The notes under the pieces are model-generated. The model saw only the letters and a list, made by a program, of their open reading frames with translations. It was not told where the DNA came from and did no database searches. A DNA stretch of 64,000 bases from Pratylenchus scribneri. Taxonomy: Eukaryota; Nematoda; Chromadorea; Rhabditida; Pratylenchidae. This document shows positions 39,018 to 51,295 of this stretch, piece after piece (the stretch's first letter is position 1; each line of letters starts with the position of its first letter). Made by a program: the position numbers and the translations under genes. The stretch spans positions 62,001 to 126,000 of the forward strand of contig JAQSEB010000100.1 of NCBI GenBank assembly GCA_030063045.1, given 5' to 3'.

Positions 39018-40815
39018 GAATTAAATAAGAAAACAATGTTTTACATTTTTTTAAAAATTTATTTATGCATTCATTTTCTTGACAATTTTTATTTGATAAA
39101 AAAAATCTTGAAAAAATTCGTTTTCTATACACTAAACTTTCTTCATCTTAATTTGCTTATATAGTTTAGTATCAAACCTAAATTTATACTTATTAGCCCT
39201 ATCTTAAATATAAGCATAAATGGAACTTATTAAGAAATTATAGGAGATTACAATAAAAATGTAAAGAATTGAAAACTGTTGAGTGATGATAAGTTTTATA
39301 TGGGTATTACTTATTAAATGATTGCCAATTTTTATCTATTACATACCTGGGAAATAATCAGGTCTAGCAAATTTTAAGAATCAGAGCTTCTAGGCTTCGT
39401 CTCGGCATGGTCATATAATTAATGAAATTTCAATTTCAGATTGGAATTTAGGGTTTAGGCTTAAGACACAAATCAATAAATCGAAACCCATTTGAATTTA
39501 AATATTGATTCTATTTTACCAAAAACTCATCCCAATCCCAAATAAATTTGCATAAAAAATCGTGCATGTTGAGTCAAAAGAACCTATTTGCAAACTTAGA
39601 GATTGCATAAGAGAAGTCCTAAATCGTAAAATTTGCTAGGCACCTAACTAATTCCCGGAATTAATTGTAGCATATATACCAGGGGTGGGGTCGAAATTTC
39701 GATTTTCGATTTCGATCGTCGAAATATCGATGTTTTAATTTCGATTCGATTTCGATTTCGAAAAGTGTTGAGTTTCGAAAAAATTTCGAAAAAGGTAAAG
39801 GGGGGACCCTTTGCTAGTTTCAATCAAAAATTTGGTATATTTTTTGAGACGAATTCCTTTTTTACTTAAAATTTTCTTATTTTTGCTCAAAATATTTAGT
39901 TTTTTAATTTATTTTTCAATTATTAAATCATCAAAATATGTTTTATGATTGATTTAGGAAAAAATGAAAAGTTAAAGATTTAATAATAATATTATTTTGA
40001 TGGAAATGGCCAAACAATAATGTAACATGGAAAGAATTACACCTAAAATAATCATTGAAAAAGAATCTACCAATTAATTTGTCATTTAAAAAAAATATCA
40101 GATAATCCTTATGAAAAACCAAAAATTTCTTAAAAAGAAAAGCTAAATTCGGTTGGGTTTTGGGTATTGGTTTCATTGGCCACTATTTTAGCCAATAATA
40201 AAAACAAGAAAATTTGTAAAAGCTTCTTTTATTTCATCAAAATGCTAAACCCTACAATTTTATTTTTTAAATATCATTGAATATTATTTTTTGGATCTTT
40301 TTTGTATTTTCAGAATTTTTTTTCAATTTTTAAAGGATTTGGAAATTTTTTTGAAAAATTTCGATTTTCGATTGTCGAAATTTCGACGTTTTAGTTTCGT
40401 TTCGATTTCGATTTCGATTTGGAAGTGAGTTTCGATTTCGAAGCAAATTTCGATTTCGATTTTTTTGAGTTTCGACCCCAGCCCTGATATATACCATACA
40501 CTACTATGCATATGCAATAGGCATTATAAATTATAAAGAAGTAATGAAATCAGTTGTTGAGATGGATTATTATTTAAGTTTCGCATTTCCATATAAATGT
40601 AATTTTCTTATTTTAATTTAAAATACAAGTAGGTAAATTCTAATATGTGTCTTCGAAAATCAAATCAAGTCCAATCATGGACTGAAGCTTGAAATCAGAA
40701 AATAAATAAGGAAAAGGTCCATTCTTTATTCAGAACTTTTTAGCTAACTGATGAACAAAATTCTTAAAAAAATCTTTTTTTAATTAAGTCCATAAAAACG
40801 ATTTTCATCAAATAT
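39018..40815. other. Region between the two convergent galectin-like genes
   Basis: AT-rich; contains one unit of the 100-130 bp repeat and hAT element 3. No gene seen. Confidence 0.6.
39680..40486. mobile_element. hAT-like non-autonomous element 3
   Basis: 807 bp, ends CAGGGGTGGGGTCGAAA...TTTCGACCCCAGCCCTG, target duplication ATATATAC (39672-39679, 40487-40494). Subterminal arrays of TTTCGATTTCGATT. No transposase. A worn fragment with CACAGGGGTTGGTTCGAAA is at about 43050. Confidence 0.92.
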
Positions 40816-41918
40816 TTATGTGCATTTTTCACTGCGCTTTTCTTCCCGAACAATGAGCAGGCCGTAAATCTGCGTATAAAATTAAAAAATGAATTACCAA
40901 CTTACTTCATATCTTATGACTTGCTTAAATGTTCCCTTTTCAGAAATAAATTTATGCTCATATTTATAGCCATTAGCATTTATTGACCAAACAATTGTCG
41001 AGACATCTTCATAGTAAACTTTTACGCTAATGTCCTTCCCTATTTCCTCTTTATTTGTTTCATGAAATGGCTGTACTTGACTTTGATCCGTTTCATTCTA
41101 AAATTAAAAATATAGTAAGGCAAAAAGAGATTTTAAAAGTACTTCTTTTAAATAAACTTCGTATCTGGGATTCGTATCAAACCAATAAGTGCCGAACATC
41201 CAAGTAAATTGACCTTTTACAAACCTCTCATCCGGTTTTTCGCGACATAAATATCAAAAAAGTAAAAAAGATTAAAAAACTATTAACTTTCCTTCAATGT
41301 GAACAATTTGATATAGAATTGATTCTTTTTTTCTGCTTTTACTTTTGGCAAAACTTTTCCAACAACTTCCAAGCTATTATTTTTCTGTGCATCCATTTTA
41401 TAATTGCAATTTATCTTATTTAGGGCTTCATACATAGTATTTGCCGAGGCTCCAATTAACTAAATAATGGTTTAATTTCCTACCAACAAATTAACCTCAA
41501 TATAATCAATTTTTTGGGAGCCCAGAACAGTTTGATATCCATATACCACTGGAACATTGTCCATCCAAATGTCAAAAGTTTGCTCATTGTAAATAATGAA
41601 TCGGATAATCGCCTCGAAAAATGAACCAGCTTTATAAGAATGCGTCTCGTTACTTCTCTTTGCTTCGTTTTCCTTTATTTTTTGATTTATAAAAGAAAAA
41701 TTAGATCAAACCCCAATTTTAATGTTATAATATTTGTCCTCCCCAATTCCAATCTCCAATTGTAAAACGCTAACATTTTTATTGTTTGGGCCTTTTTTCC
41801 AAAATTTGATAAAAAATTCTATGGCATTATCATCAATTGTGCCGTTGAGTACAATTGCCTTGGTGTTATTGCCAGGTATTGACGGAGTGTATTCCCAGTT
41901 ACGTTGCGGAAGCGGGAC
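40816..41918 (-). CDS. Shortened galectin-like paralogue, tail-to-tail with the previous gene
   Basis: Exons on the minus strand match the C-terminal half of the plus-strand galectin-like gene one for one: 41720-41918 (NWEYTPSIPGNNTKAIVLNG, EFFIKFWKKGPNN), about 41500-41660 (FEAIIRFIIYNEQTFDIWMD), about 41285-41450 (ASANTMYEALNKINCNYKMD, SLEVVGKVLPKV), about 41144-41230 (RFVKGQFTWMFGTYWFDTN), about 40910-41098 (ISVKVYYEDVSTIVWSINAN) and 40816-40880 (IYGLLIVREEKRSEKCT, stop). No signal peptide or earlier domains were found upstream of the acceptor at 41919, so this is either a 5'-truncated duplicate or a gene with an unrecognised short first exon. Reading frames in the surviving exons are open. 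Function unknown. Confidence 0.65.
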
Positions 41919-43210
41919 CTAAATTAAAATACTTTTTTATTAATTCTAAGGGCATTATCCTTTTAATTAAATCAACAATTGCAAAGATTTCGGAATTGGG
42001 CAATTTAAATTTCAACATTTTTCAAAATCATAATACACTCAAATTTTAATTGCTGTAATTTTCATAATCAACTAATTATTTAAAAAGGAAAAATGCAATC
42101 TAAAAATTTCGTTGAATTTCTTTTGACTATTATATAATATAAAATAATTTTTTGCAAATCCTCGTGTATTTGGTTTTGCCAATGGTTTTCTTCGAAGTTC
42201 ATCTGTGCCAATTCTGATTTGAGAATAATAAAATTATTTTAATTGATGAGTATAAAATATTACTTTAGGCAAATTTTAGGGACAATGATGACGATAATTA
42301 CCATAGAGAAAAATCATGTTAGAAGGAATAGGATGTTTTAAATTTTCAAAGATTTTTTCGGAATTTTGGCAAATGGTCGAATACATTATAAGTATTTTTT
42401 TGATGTGAATTCTATTTTTATTCCTTTTTCCATTTAAAAAACTATTAAAAATATTATAAATGAAAATTAATCGATAGGTTAATTGATGAATAATATCTAC
42501 GTGTAAAATATTAATAAATAGATAGAAATTTTTATCTTCAAATTAATATATAAATGAATGGTTGGCAAATCTAAAGCAAATTATCTAACCCGAAAAACAT
42601 TTTAGCAAATGAAAACACATTTACAATCGAAAACACATTTTAAGTTAGCAAACGAAAACACATTGACAATGAAAACACATTTTAAGTTAGAAAACACATT
42701 TTAAGTTAGCAAACGAAAACACATTTTAAGTTAACAAACGAAAACACATTTTAAGTTAACAAACGAAAACACATTTTAAGTTAGCTAACGAAAACACATT
42801 TTAAGTTAACAAACGAAAACACATTTTAAGTTAGCTAACGAAAACACATTTTGTTTGATGAAATATTTTAATACTTTATTAAAATCTAAAATGTAAATGA
42901 ATAAATTTTGATAACAATTATTTAATAATTAATTAAAAGTATTTTCTGAATCTTTTCTTTTAATTCGCATTTAGTATTTTATGTAATACAGTAATTTTTC
43001 TCTCTTATTGGGGAATGGAGAGAACATAGAATAGATTTTTTGCCTCAAGCACAGGGGTTGGTTCGAAACTCAAAAAAATCGAAATCGAATCTTTTAGGCA
43101 GTTCAGTTTTTTTTGACAAATTAAATATTTATGATTTCAAATGGGCATTACATATATTTTTGGGATATGTATAAAAATAAATGGAATGAAAATGAATATA
43201 TTTGTCAATA
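41919..43210. other. Region between galectin-like paralogue and GPCR 3' end
   Basis: AT-rich, with the 26-bp tandem array; no signal peptide or galectin exon found that would complete the paralogue. Confidence 0.55.
42590..42855. repeat. 26-bp tandem repeat
   Basis: About ten units of AACGAAAACACATTTTAAGT, between the galectin-like paralogue and the GPCR. Confidence 0.85.
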
Positions 43211-46200
43211 TTAAACTCTCTCTCGAAGTAGTGAGGACCCTTTTCGTGGCCGATTATTATCATTGTTGGTTGTGAATGTTCTGCTCGATTGTTCACTGAC
43301 ACAAAGTGGCATTAGAGGCACAAGGAGGAAACAATTTGCGTGCATCTCTTGCAGCGCCTTTTCCCGGCCCAATGCCGTTGGATCGGCCAATGTGCCACGC
43401 CTATATAAATGTTGAATTGAATTCATCGAAAAGTTAGAGCCTATTTTGATTTTCAGCTGATTTAAATTTCGTCATATTTTAATTATCTTAGAGGTCAAAT
43501 CTATGAGTCAATCGATTTATTAGAATAGGTTTTATTTATAAGACTTTAATTTAAAATCGATTTTAAACGGCTTAAGCAAAAGTTATGGCCAAAGGTTTTA
43601 AACTGATTTAACATTTTTTAAAACTTGACTAGACAACCTTGGTCTATGAGACTCAATCGATTCGTTTAATTCTGTTTAGAAGTTTTTAATTGTAAATCTG
43701 TTTTAAATGGTTTAAACTTTAAACCAAGATTATAGTCTCATCAATACCTGTATGGACTGTATTTTGCGGCCGCATTCTGCAACAAATGCCTTTCCAAACT
43801 TTTCCTATACAACAACCCAATGGAGGGGCTGGGCGTGAATTTGGCCAAAAGGCCGCCGACTTGTTGTTGTTGTTGACGTCGAGCATTTGTCAGCCAATAC
43901 ATGTCATCCCGTAGGGCACGTCTGTGTCTCTGCAAAGGGAAATTGAGAGATTGGAGCTTCTATAAGCATTTCTATTTCGGATAGGTGACAAATTGGGTAA
44001 CACTGTTTCACTACGAGAGTCTACATAAATTTTTGGCGAATAACTCAGCGAGGCAATGACTGATTTGGGAAGGCGATATATCATTGGAAAGCCTAAAGTG
44101 TCCTTTACAAAGTGGCCTTAATAATTTTTCAGAAATTAGAGAATTAAAATTGCTATATGTCTTTGAGTATAATCTATAATTAACTTGAACCTCTTGGAGG
44201 AAAAGCCGCTTACTTTCTCAATTATTTTAAAATTTCTAAACAATTAAAAAGCTTCTTTTTAGAGGACATTTAGGGCTTAAAAATGGCAATTTGCCTTACT
44301 AAATTGGTTGCCTCCTTTTTAAGTTATGGCCAAAAGAACAGAGCTAACCCATCTGTAATTAACCCTAACCCTTTGAGGAAAAGTCTTTTATTTTACAATT
44401 ATTTAAAAATTTCCAAAATAAATGAAGCCATATTGAAATGTTCTATTTCCCAAAACCAACTTTGCTCATCCAAAAATAGAGCAGTGGATTTGAGACCACC
44501 GAGGTCATTGCCACCGCATGCACACTCAGCAATTTGAAGTACATTTGCCTCTCCAAAAAGCTGATGCCAATGTCCCGTAGCAAATTCACCAGCGTCAATG
44601 GCATCCATGAGCCCATGAATATTAGTACCTATTTAAATGGAAATATGAAGAGGGGAAATTCTGGTGGCATTGAATGTAAACTGACCATCAAGATGAGCAC
44701 ATACCTGAAAATTCAGAGTCAAATATTTTTTTATGAGACAATGAAAATGAAAAGGAAAAAAGATTTCAATTTCAACTCGAAACCTAGGTTATATTTTAGG
44801 CCATATCTCAATAAGGAAACAACCAATTTTGGAAGGCAATATACCATTTGATAGCCCTAAATGTCCTCTAAAAATGGCCGAATTAATCTTTTAAAAAATT
44901 TAAAGCAAAATGCAATATAAGCGGCTTTTCCTCAGTCAATCTGAAAATTCGGGTTCATTATACTCAAAGGCAGTTAACTTTTTTAAATTTAAATTATCTC
45001 AAAAATAAAATAGGCCATATTGTTGAGGGGGCACTTTGGACTTTCAAAAGTTATATTGCCTTCCCAAATTGCCTATTGCCTCTTTGAGATATGGTCAAAA
45101 AAATGGCCCAAGCTCAAACTTATGAAATGTCTCCTTACTACCTTATTAACTTAAAAAGAAAATTTTAAATATGTAAAGGCCGAATGTTGGGCGAAAATTT
45201 AAAGGCTAATTTATCAAGTTTAATTACCCTCTTTTTGTTTTCCATCTCTAAATTACTAAAAAAAACAACAAAAAAACTCACATCACCCGCTTTTTGCGCA
45301 TCGCCGTCTGCGCCTGTTGTTCAAGGGACATAACGGAATTACTCGTAGGCACCAACCAATCTTGGCGAACCTTCAAAAATGGAATAATTAGAATGCCCTT
45401 TGAAAACTATTAATTTTTCTTATAAAAATAACTGAATTTATACAAAAATCTTATGTATCGAAAAATAATTTATTTTTGAGGCCAAATGACTAGGCCAAAT
45501 CAGAATGCTTTATTTTCTACCCTAATTATAATTAGTAAGCATCCTAAACTTCTTCTGGGCCCTAAACATTGCAAATTATATGACCTATTATTTTTGCACA
45601 TGAAAAAAACCGTATTTCATCTATTAAAAGCCTCCCCCTATAATAGTAACCCAATCTTAAAGCCCAAATAAGTTATGTCCAAATTATATGGCCTATTATT
45701 TTTTGAGATGAAAGAAAACCGTATTTCATCTATTAAAAGCCTCCCCCTCTAATAGAAGCCATCCTTCGATTTTGAGGTACTTACTGTTTTTAAGTAAATT
45801 ATGACAAAATAAACTTATTGAAAAATTTTTTATTGCATTTCTTAGTGCCATTGAGCTCTATAAATGTCAACAGATAACAGAATTAGACGCCAAATTTTGG
45901 GCATTTTTTTGGCTTCGAAAATTAATTGCCTCGGGGCTTATTATTAGAGGAAATATAATATATCTAAATTCATTCATTTTTATATAATGAATATTTCGTT
46001 CCCTTCCTTTATTGGCCTCACTTTTTGCAATATTTTCCAATAGCAATAGGCCATTATGATTGTTGGAATGAGGAATTGGATGACCAACAATGCAATGCCA
46101 TAAATTAGCTTAAGCCGAAAATTTGTTGGCCAATTTGTTTCCATGCAAAACTGAAATTACAAAAATGGGTGAATATTTTCAATTGATTATACTTCGCCAC

Positions 46201-48923
46201 AAAATGTGACATTCTCGAAGCCAATTGGCGTCAATTCTTGGGCAATGAAGAGAGGCGACGAAATGGCAATACAAAAGGCCCAGCATAAAACCTTGAAAAC
46301 ACAAAAATAATGAATGGAATTGGGTACTTATCGGTTATTCAGGTGCAATTTTGAAAAAAAAATTTTTTTTTGAAATTTTGATTCTATTACTCAAATTTGA
46401 TTATAAAATAATGAAAAAAAACATGACTTTAGGCGCTTTTAGGGTATGGCCAATTTTGGGGGTAATTAAACTAATTTATGGGGATGGAAAAATCTGCACC
46501 CTGTTAACCGCTAAGTATCCGGAATTGTGCGAAAAATAGAGTAAAAGACAATTGAGTACCGCCGATACATATCGCATTAGTTTTTGTCCCGTAGCACAAC
46601 AAGGAAATGACCAATTTTGGAAGGCGATATGCAATTTGAAAGCCCTTAATGTCCTCTAAAAAGTGGCCTCAAAAATTTAAAAAGTGGCTTAATAATTTTA
46701 TGAATTTCATGTTTTTAATTTAATTATTTGTCTTTAAATATAATGAACCCGATTTTTTAAGAAAAATCCACTTATTTTACAAAATATTTATTTTTAGGCC
46801 ACTTTTTAGGGGACAATTAGGGCTTTCGAATGGCATATCGCCTTCCCGAATTGGTTACTTCCTTGTTGAGCTATGGCCAAAAATAACGGCTATGGTACTC
46901 AATCGTCTTGTTTTTGTTAGAGAGGAGAGACCATCAATGATTGGGCATTGCCAATAGTCCAAGGAACTTTCAACGGTGTCACAATGGATCGATAACGGTC
47001 GACGGCAATCAGGCAAAGGCAATAGGAGGAAATGAGCACTAAAATGAGTGATTTATTTTATGGGAAATAATTAATTTGTCGAAACGGTTCAGAAGTAATT
47101 CTTAGACCATGAAACCATATAAAAATCGATAAATCTCGTCAAGTCGAATTATTGATTATGTTTTGGCCATTGGGTTTAACCAATTCTAACTTAGTTTGAA
47201 CCATACCAAAATGGGTTTAAACCGTTTAATACCCTTTAATTGTTGACCAAAACCAAAATGGGTTTAAACCGTTTAATACCCTTTAATTGTTGACCAAACC
47301 AAAATGGGTTTAAACCGTTTAATACCTTTTAATTGTTGACCAAACCAAAATGGGTTTAAACCGTTTAATACCCTTTAATTGTTGACGAAACCAAAATGGG
47401 TTTAACCGTTTAATACCCTTTAATTGTTGACCAAACCAAAATGGGTTTAAACCGTTTAATACCCTTTAATTGTTGACCAAACCAAAATGGATTTAAACCG
47501 TTTAATACCCTTTAATTGTTGACCAAACCAAAATGGGTTTATACCGTTTAATACCCTTTAATTGTTGACCAAACCAAAATGGGTTTAAACCGTTTAATAC
47601 CCTTTAATTGTTGACCAAACCATAACAAATTATATACAATTCAATGCGTTTTGACCAGCTCTATTCAATTTTGGATATATTTGGTTTGTGAATGTAGGAC
47701 AAACCCTTACTTAAACCATTATAATTATTTTTTTTGCATATTTTTATCGATAATTTCAATGTTTTTTCGACATATTAAATGCCATTTTTATTGATTTATA
47801 GTGCATGTGGAAAAGCTCCTATAGCTCAGATGGTAGAGCGCCAGTCTAGTAAACTGGAGGTCGGCGGATCGATGCCGCCTGGGAGCAAATAATTTTTTTT
47901 CATTTTTATTTTAATATAATAAAATTAAAATGAATGATTTCCTAAAAATTCACCTGAAATTCCCTGGAAGAGGGGAACCAGCTTGCAGAGGGCCAACCCG
48001 AATATCCATCTTTTGATGAAGGCCAAAATTGGTGTGATTGGAAGGGCAGTGATGCAGAGAAGCTGCAAAAAGCAGTTTAGGTTAAGGAAAATAAGGGAAA
48101 GAGACCAAATCGGAAATAGCCAAATTCATCAAGAAAACATTGGCCACGGTCATTCGACGACGAATTGTGCCAACCAGCACACCTAAAATATGATCAAATT
48201 GTCATAATTTTCTTGAAGCCAACCATTTCCGATTAAGCCAACAATGAAGATTAGTGCATAAATGAGGGAGTAGGCCAACTGAATATTAGTATTTATTGTA
48301 TTTTGGATTGAAAAGAAATAATGAATAGGGAAAAGAATTGAGCTACAATTTGGTGAAGGCTATTGGGGCTCACATATAATTTTTGAATTGAACTAATTTG
48401 TTGTAGTTTTTGAAGAATTTTGCCATTATTTTTGGCCATAGAACAATAAGGAATCAGACAATTCGAGAAAGCGATATACCTTTGGAAAGCCCTAAATGTC
48501 TTCTAAAAAATAGATTAGAAAAAGCAGCTTTTCATCCCAAAAGGTTCGCTTTTATATTACATTTAAAGGCTTGCAAATTTTTTCAGGCTTAATTCATAAA
48601 ATTTTTAAAAAGCCACTTTATAGAGGACACTTTTGGCTTTTAAATGGTCTATCGCCTAGTTTGAATTGGTAATTGCCTCATTATGTTATGGCCAAAAGAA
48701 TGGCCTAGTTATTGAATCATAGGTATGTATTATCTCAATCAAATGCTTCAATTCTTCTTCAAAGCCCATTATAAATGGTGTCCAAAAATGCCTAATCACT
48801 CACTCTCACATCCCATCGCAATGTCCAATCGCCGAATTGGCTTAGCATTGTGTTCAACTCCAAGCATGTTTCCTGCTCTCCATCTTCATTATTTGGTTGC
48901 TCCAAAATTGCGGAAGAACTCAT
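43211..48923 (-). CDS. Class A neuropeptide-type GPCR (NPY/NPF-receptor-like)
   Basis: Seven-pass membrane receptor. The N-terminal exon (about 48785-48923) starts MSSSAILEQPNNEDGEQ. TM1 LIYALIFIVGLIGNG (about 48230-48285) carries the GN motif. TM2 NVFLMNLAISDL continues across a 43-nt intron to LLCITALPITPI. TM3 CKLVPLFQGISVLISSYCLC ends in the DRY motif (AVDRYRSIVTPL, about 46930-47040). TM4 VLCWAFCIAISSPLFIA; TM5 GIALLVIQFLIPTIIMAYCY; TM6 VLILMVLIFMGSWMPLTLVN, joined across a short intron; TM7 VHAVAMTSVVSNPLLYFWMS with NPLLY in place of NPxIY. The C-terminal tail (43211-43935) is basic with a Q5 run. The loop residues and DRYRSIVTPL style fit neuropeptide receptors of the NPY/RYamide/NPF type; the ligand cannot be read from sequence. 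One intron holds a minisatellite element and, antisense, a tRNA-Thr gene. Confidence 0.88.
44030..44345. mobile_element. Palindromic MITE, family P2, copy 4
   Basis: Arms TTTGGGAAGGCGATATATCA and mirror ending AAGTTATGGCCAAAAG. GPCR intron. Confidence 0.85.
44798..45105. mobile_element. Palindromic MITE, family P2, copy 5
   Basis: Arms AGGCCATATCTCAATAAGGA and mirror TTTGAGATATGGTCAAAA. GPCR intron. Confidence 0.85.
45600..45960. mobile_element. Possible MITE with CCGTATTT ends and internal duplication
   Basis: About 70 bp (CCGTATTTCATCTATTAAAA, GCCTCCCCCT) occurs twice in tandem (45608, 45718). The right end has GGGGCTTATTATTAGAGGAA, inverted relative to it. A related motif is at about 23025-23100. 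GPCR intron. Confidence 0.5.
46585..46895. mobile_element. Palindromic MITE, family P2, copy 6
   Basis: Arms TTTTGGAAGGCGATATGCAA and mirror TGGCATATCGCCTTCC. GPCR intron. Confidence 0.87.
47065..47795 (-). mobile_element. 46-bp minisatellite element, copy H
   Basis: About 9 units (47203-47625), with outer ends GGGAAATAATTAATTTGTCG and TCGACATATTAAATG as an imperfect inverted pair. In a GPCR intron, next to the tRNA gene. Confidence 0.88.
47815..47887 (+). tRNA. tRNA-Thr (anticodon AGT), atypical T loop
   Basis: Cloverleaf of 73 nt: a 7-bp acceptor stem (GCTCCTA with TGGGAGC, one T-G wobble), D arm GCTC-AGATGGTA-GAGC, anticodon arm CCAGT-CTAGTAA-ACTGG, variable AGGTC, T arm GGCGG-ATCGATG-CCGCC, discriminator A. 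The anticodon AGT reads threonine codons. There is no intron. The T loop starts A instead of T (position 54) and its last base is G, so the internal B box is ATCGATG rather than the usual TTCGANT. That could reduce transcription or mark early decay. A T-rich run follows at 47892-47899, suitable as a Pol III terminator. It lies antisense in a GPCR intron. Confidence 0.88.
48425..48705. mobile_element. Palindromic MITE, family P2, copy 7
   Basis: Arms TTTTTGGCCATAGAACAATA and mirror TTATGTTATGGCCAAAAG. GPCR intron. Confidence 0.83.
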
Positions 48924-51295
48924 TTTTTATATTTGCAAGAAATATTCTTTTTTTTTTGGCTGAATTTGTATAAAATTTGCAGAAAAAAACATTGAATTTA
49001 CCGAAAAAATTTTCGTATCCAAAAATTAATCTTTTTTGATGCCATAAAAAACTTGGCCATAGAAAAAAAATTAAGCCCTAATCTCAACGTAACCCAAAAT
49101 CTAATCCTTAAGTCCCAAAACACTTTGTTATGGCCAAATTAATGGCCAAAAAATTATTTTTCGGCACAGGAATTTTTCTACAAATTAAATATTTCTAATT
49201 TTGATAAATAAACGAATAAAATTTTCTATTTTTGGGGGATTTGTCATTGAGAAAACACAAAAAAGGAGGCCGGAAATGAACTCTCAGCTCAGCGGAAATT
49301 ACGGGAAAAAGTTTAAAACAAGAAAAGGAGGGAAGACCAAAATGTGATAGTTTTGGAATTGATTTTGGGTAGAGGGCAATTCACTGTGGGAAGGGGCAAA
49401 GTAGCAAAGTCATCGAGTCGAGAAATACACACAAATTCGTGCCAATTCGCCATCAAAACCCATCGGCCATAGGCAAGGAGGGAAAATCCATCTACCGGGA
49501 AAAGAGGCCGACAACGCCACTCGACCGGAGATGATGACCGGCGGAGGAACTCAAAGAAATGAGTCCTGGGCCATCCTCAATGTCTTTAGATTTGGTTTGT
49601 TGGGTACTTGGCCCCACTTTTTTGGGGCGAGGCGCGGGGGGAGGGAGGGAAAGGCGCCGACGGGGGAATGAAAGGAATTGAAGTGGGAGAAGGGGGGAGG
49701 AATGGGGCCATCGCCGAAAAATGAGCCAGGGGCATTTCTCGGGGTCCTCTGGCGGTAATCAAATCAGGCGGCTGGCCCATCGACGGGGGAAATTGCGCCA
49801 GCCGGGGCCGGATATGCCAACTCCAATTTTCGAGGGGAAAATGAAATGATGGACGGGGGAAAGGGACAAGTCATTTCATTTGGATGTGAAGGAGGGGAAT
49901 GAGTAGGATGGAAGGTTGAAATGAACCCCCGTAATTGCGGATGATTGGGTTGAAAGGGGACAGAAAATTCAGTGGAAAATGAGTGGATGAATGAAAAGAA
50001 AATGAGATGGCCAAGTTGGCTTTTTTTTGCAAAAGAATTTTTGACATAAAAAAGGATGGCAAATTTATTAAAAGAAAAAGAGCATCAAAGTTTGGGTTCG
50101 GGTCATCCTCCAACTTGTTGTCGTGAAAAAACACAAAACAGGCGGAATTATTCTAAGCGAAAACACAAAACAGGCGGAATTATTCTAATCGAAAATACAA
50201 AACAGGCGGAATTATTCTAAGCGAAAAAGGCGGAATTATTCTAAGAGAAAACACAAACAGGCGGAATCATTCTAAGCGAAAACACAAACAGGCGGAATTA
50301 TTCTAAGCGAAAACACAAACAGGCGGAATTATTCTAAGCGAAAACACAAAACAGGCGGAATTATTCTAAGCGAAAACACAAAACAGGCGGAATTATTCTA
50401 AGCGAAAACACAAAACAGGCGGAATTATTCTAAGCGAAAACACAAAAAGGCGGAAATATTCTAAGCGAAAACACAAAACAGGCGGAATTATTCTAAGCGA
50501 AAAAGGCGGAATTATTCTAAGAGAAAACACAAACAGGCGGAATCATTCTAAGCGAAAACACAAACAGGCGGAATTATTCTAAGCGAAAACACAAACAGGC
50601 GGAATTATTCTAAGCGAAAACACAAAACAGGCAGAATTATTCTAAGCGAAAACACAAAACAGGCGGAATTATTCTAAGCGAAAACACAAAACAGGCGGAA
50701 TTATTCTAAGCGAAAAAGGCGGAATTATTCTAAGAGAAAAAGGCGGAATTATTCTAAGAGAAAACACAAACAGGCGGAATCATTCTAAGCGAAAACACAA
50801 ACAGGCGGAATTATTCTAAGCGAAAACACAAACAGGCGGAATTATTCTAAGCGAAAACACAAACAGGCGGAATTATTCTAAGCGAAAACACAAAACAGGC
50901 GGAATTATTCTAAGCCAAAATACAAACAGGCGGAATTATTCTAAACGAAAACACAAACAGGCGGAATTATTCTAAGCGAAAACACAAACAGGCGGAATTA
51001 TTCTAAGCGAAAACACAAACAGGCGGAATTATTCTAAGCGAAAACACAAACAGGCGGAATTATTCTAAGCGAAAAAGGCGGAATTATTCTAAGAGAAAAC
51101 AGGCGGAATTATTCTAAGCGAAAACACAAAATAGGCGGAATTATTAAATAAAATTAATATCGTTGAGTATCCAACAGGCTGCTCTTTAAATTTATAATAT
51201 TAATAAAATTCTTTCATTATTTATTGACTTATTATAAAAAGGGACAAATTTGGTTGCTTCAAAAAAGATGGCAGATTTATTTTAAAAAGGAAACA
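48924..51295. other. Intergenic region between GPCR start and ACAD10-like 3' end
   Basis: 48.9-49.3 kb is AT-rich. 49.49-49.87 kb is unusually GC- and purine-rich (AGGCGCGGGGGGAGGGAGGG), possibly the GPCR promoter region. Satellite array 1 follows. No gene seen. Confidence 0.55.
50135..51145. repeat. 31-32 bp satellite array 1
   Basis: About 32 units of GGCGGAATTATTCTAAGCGA plus AAACACAAACA, with short 17-bp variants (AAAAAGGCGGAATT). It lies 3' of the ACAD10-like gene. Confidence 0.95.

Noticed and set aside
43020..43100. A fourth hAT-like element start (CACAGGGGTTGGTTCGAAA)
   Set aside because: No matching right end or target duplication; at most a fragment.
45207..45222. Spliced-leader-like string (TTTAATTACCC)
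   Set aside because: Only about 12 nt match the nematode SL1 sequence, with no donor or Sm site; probably chance.
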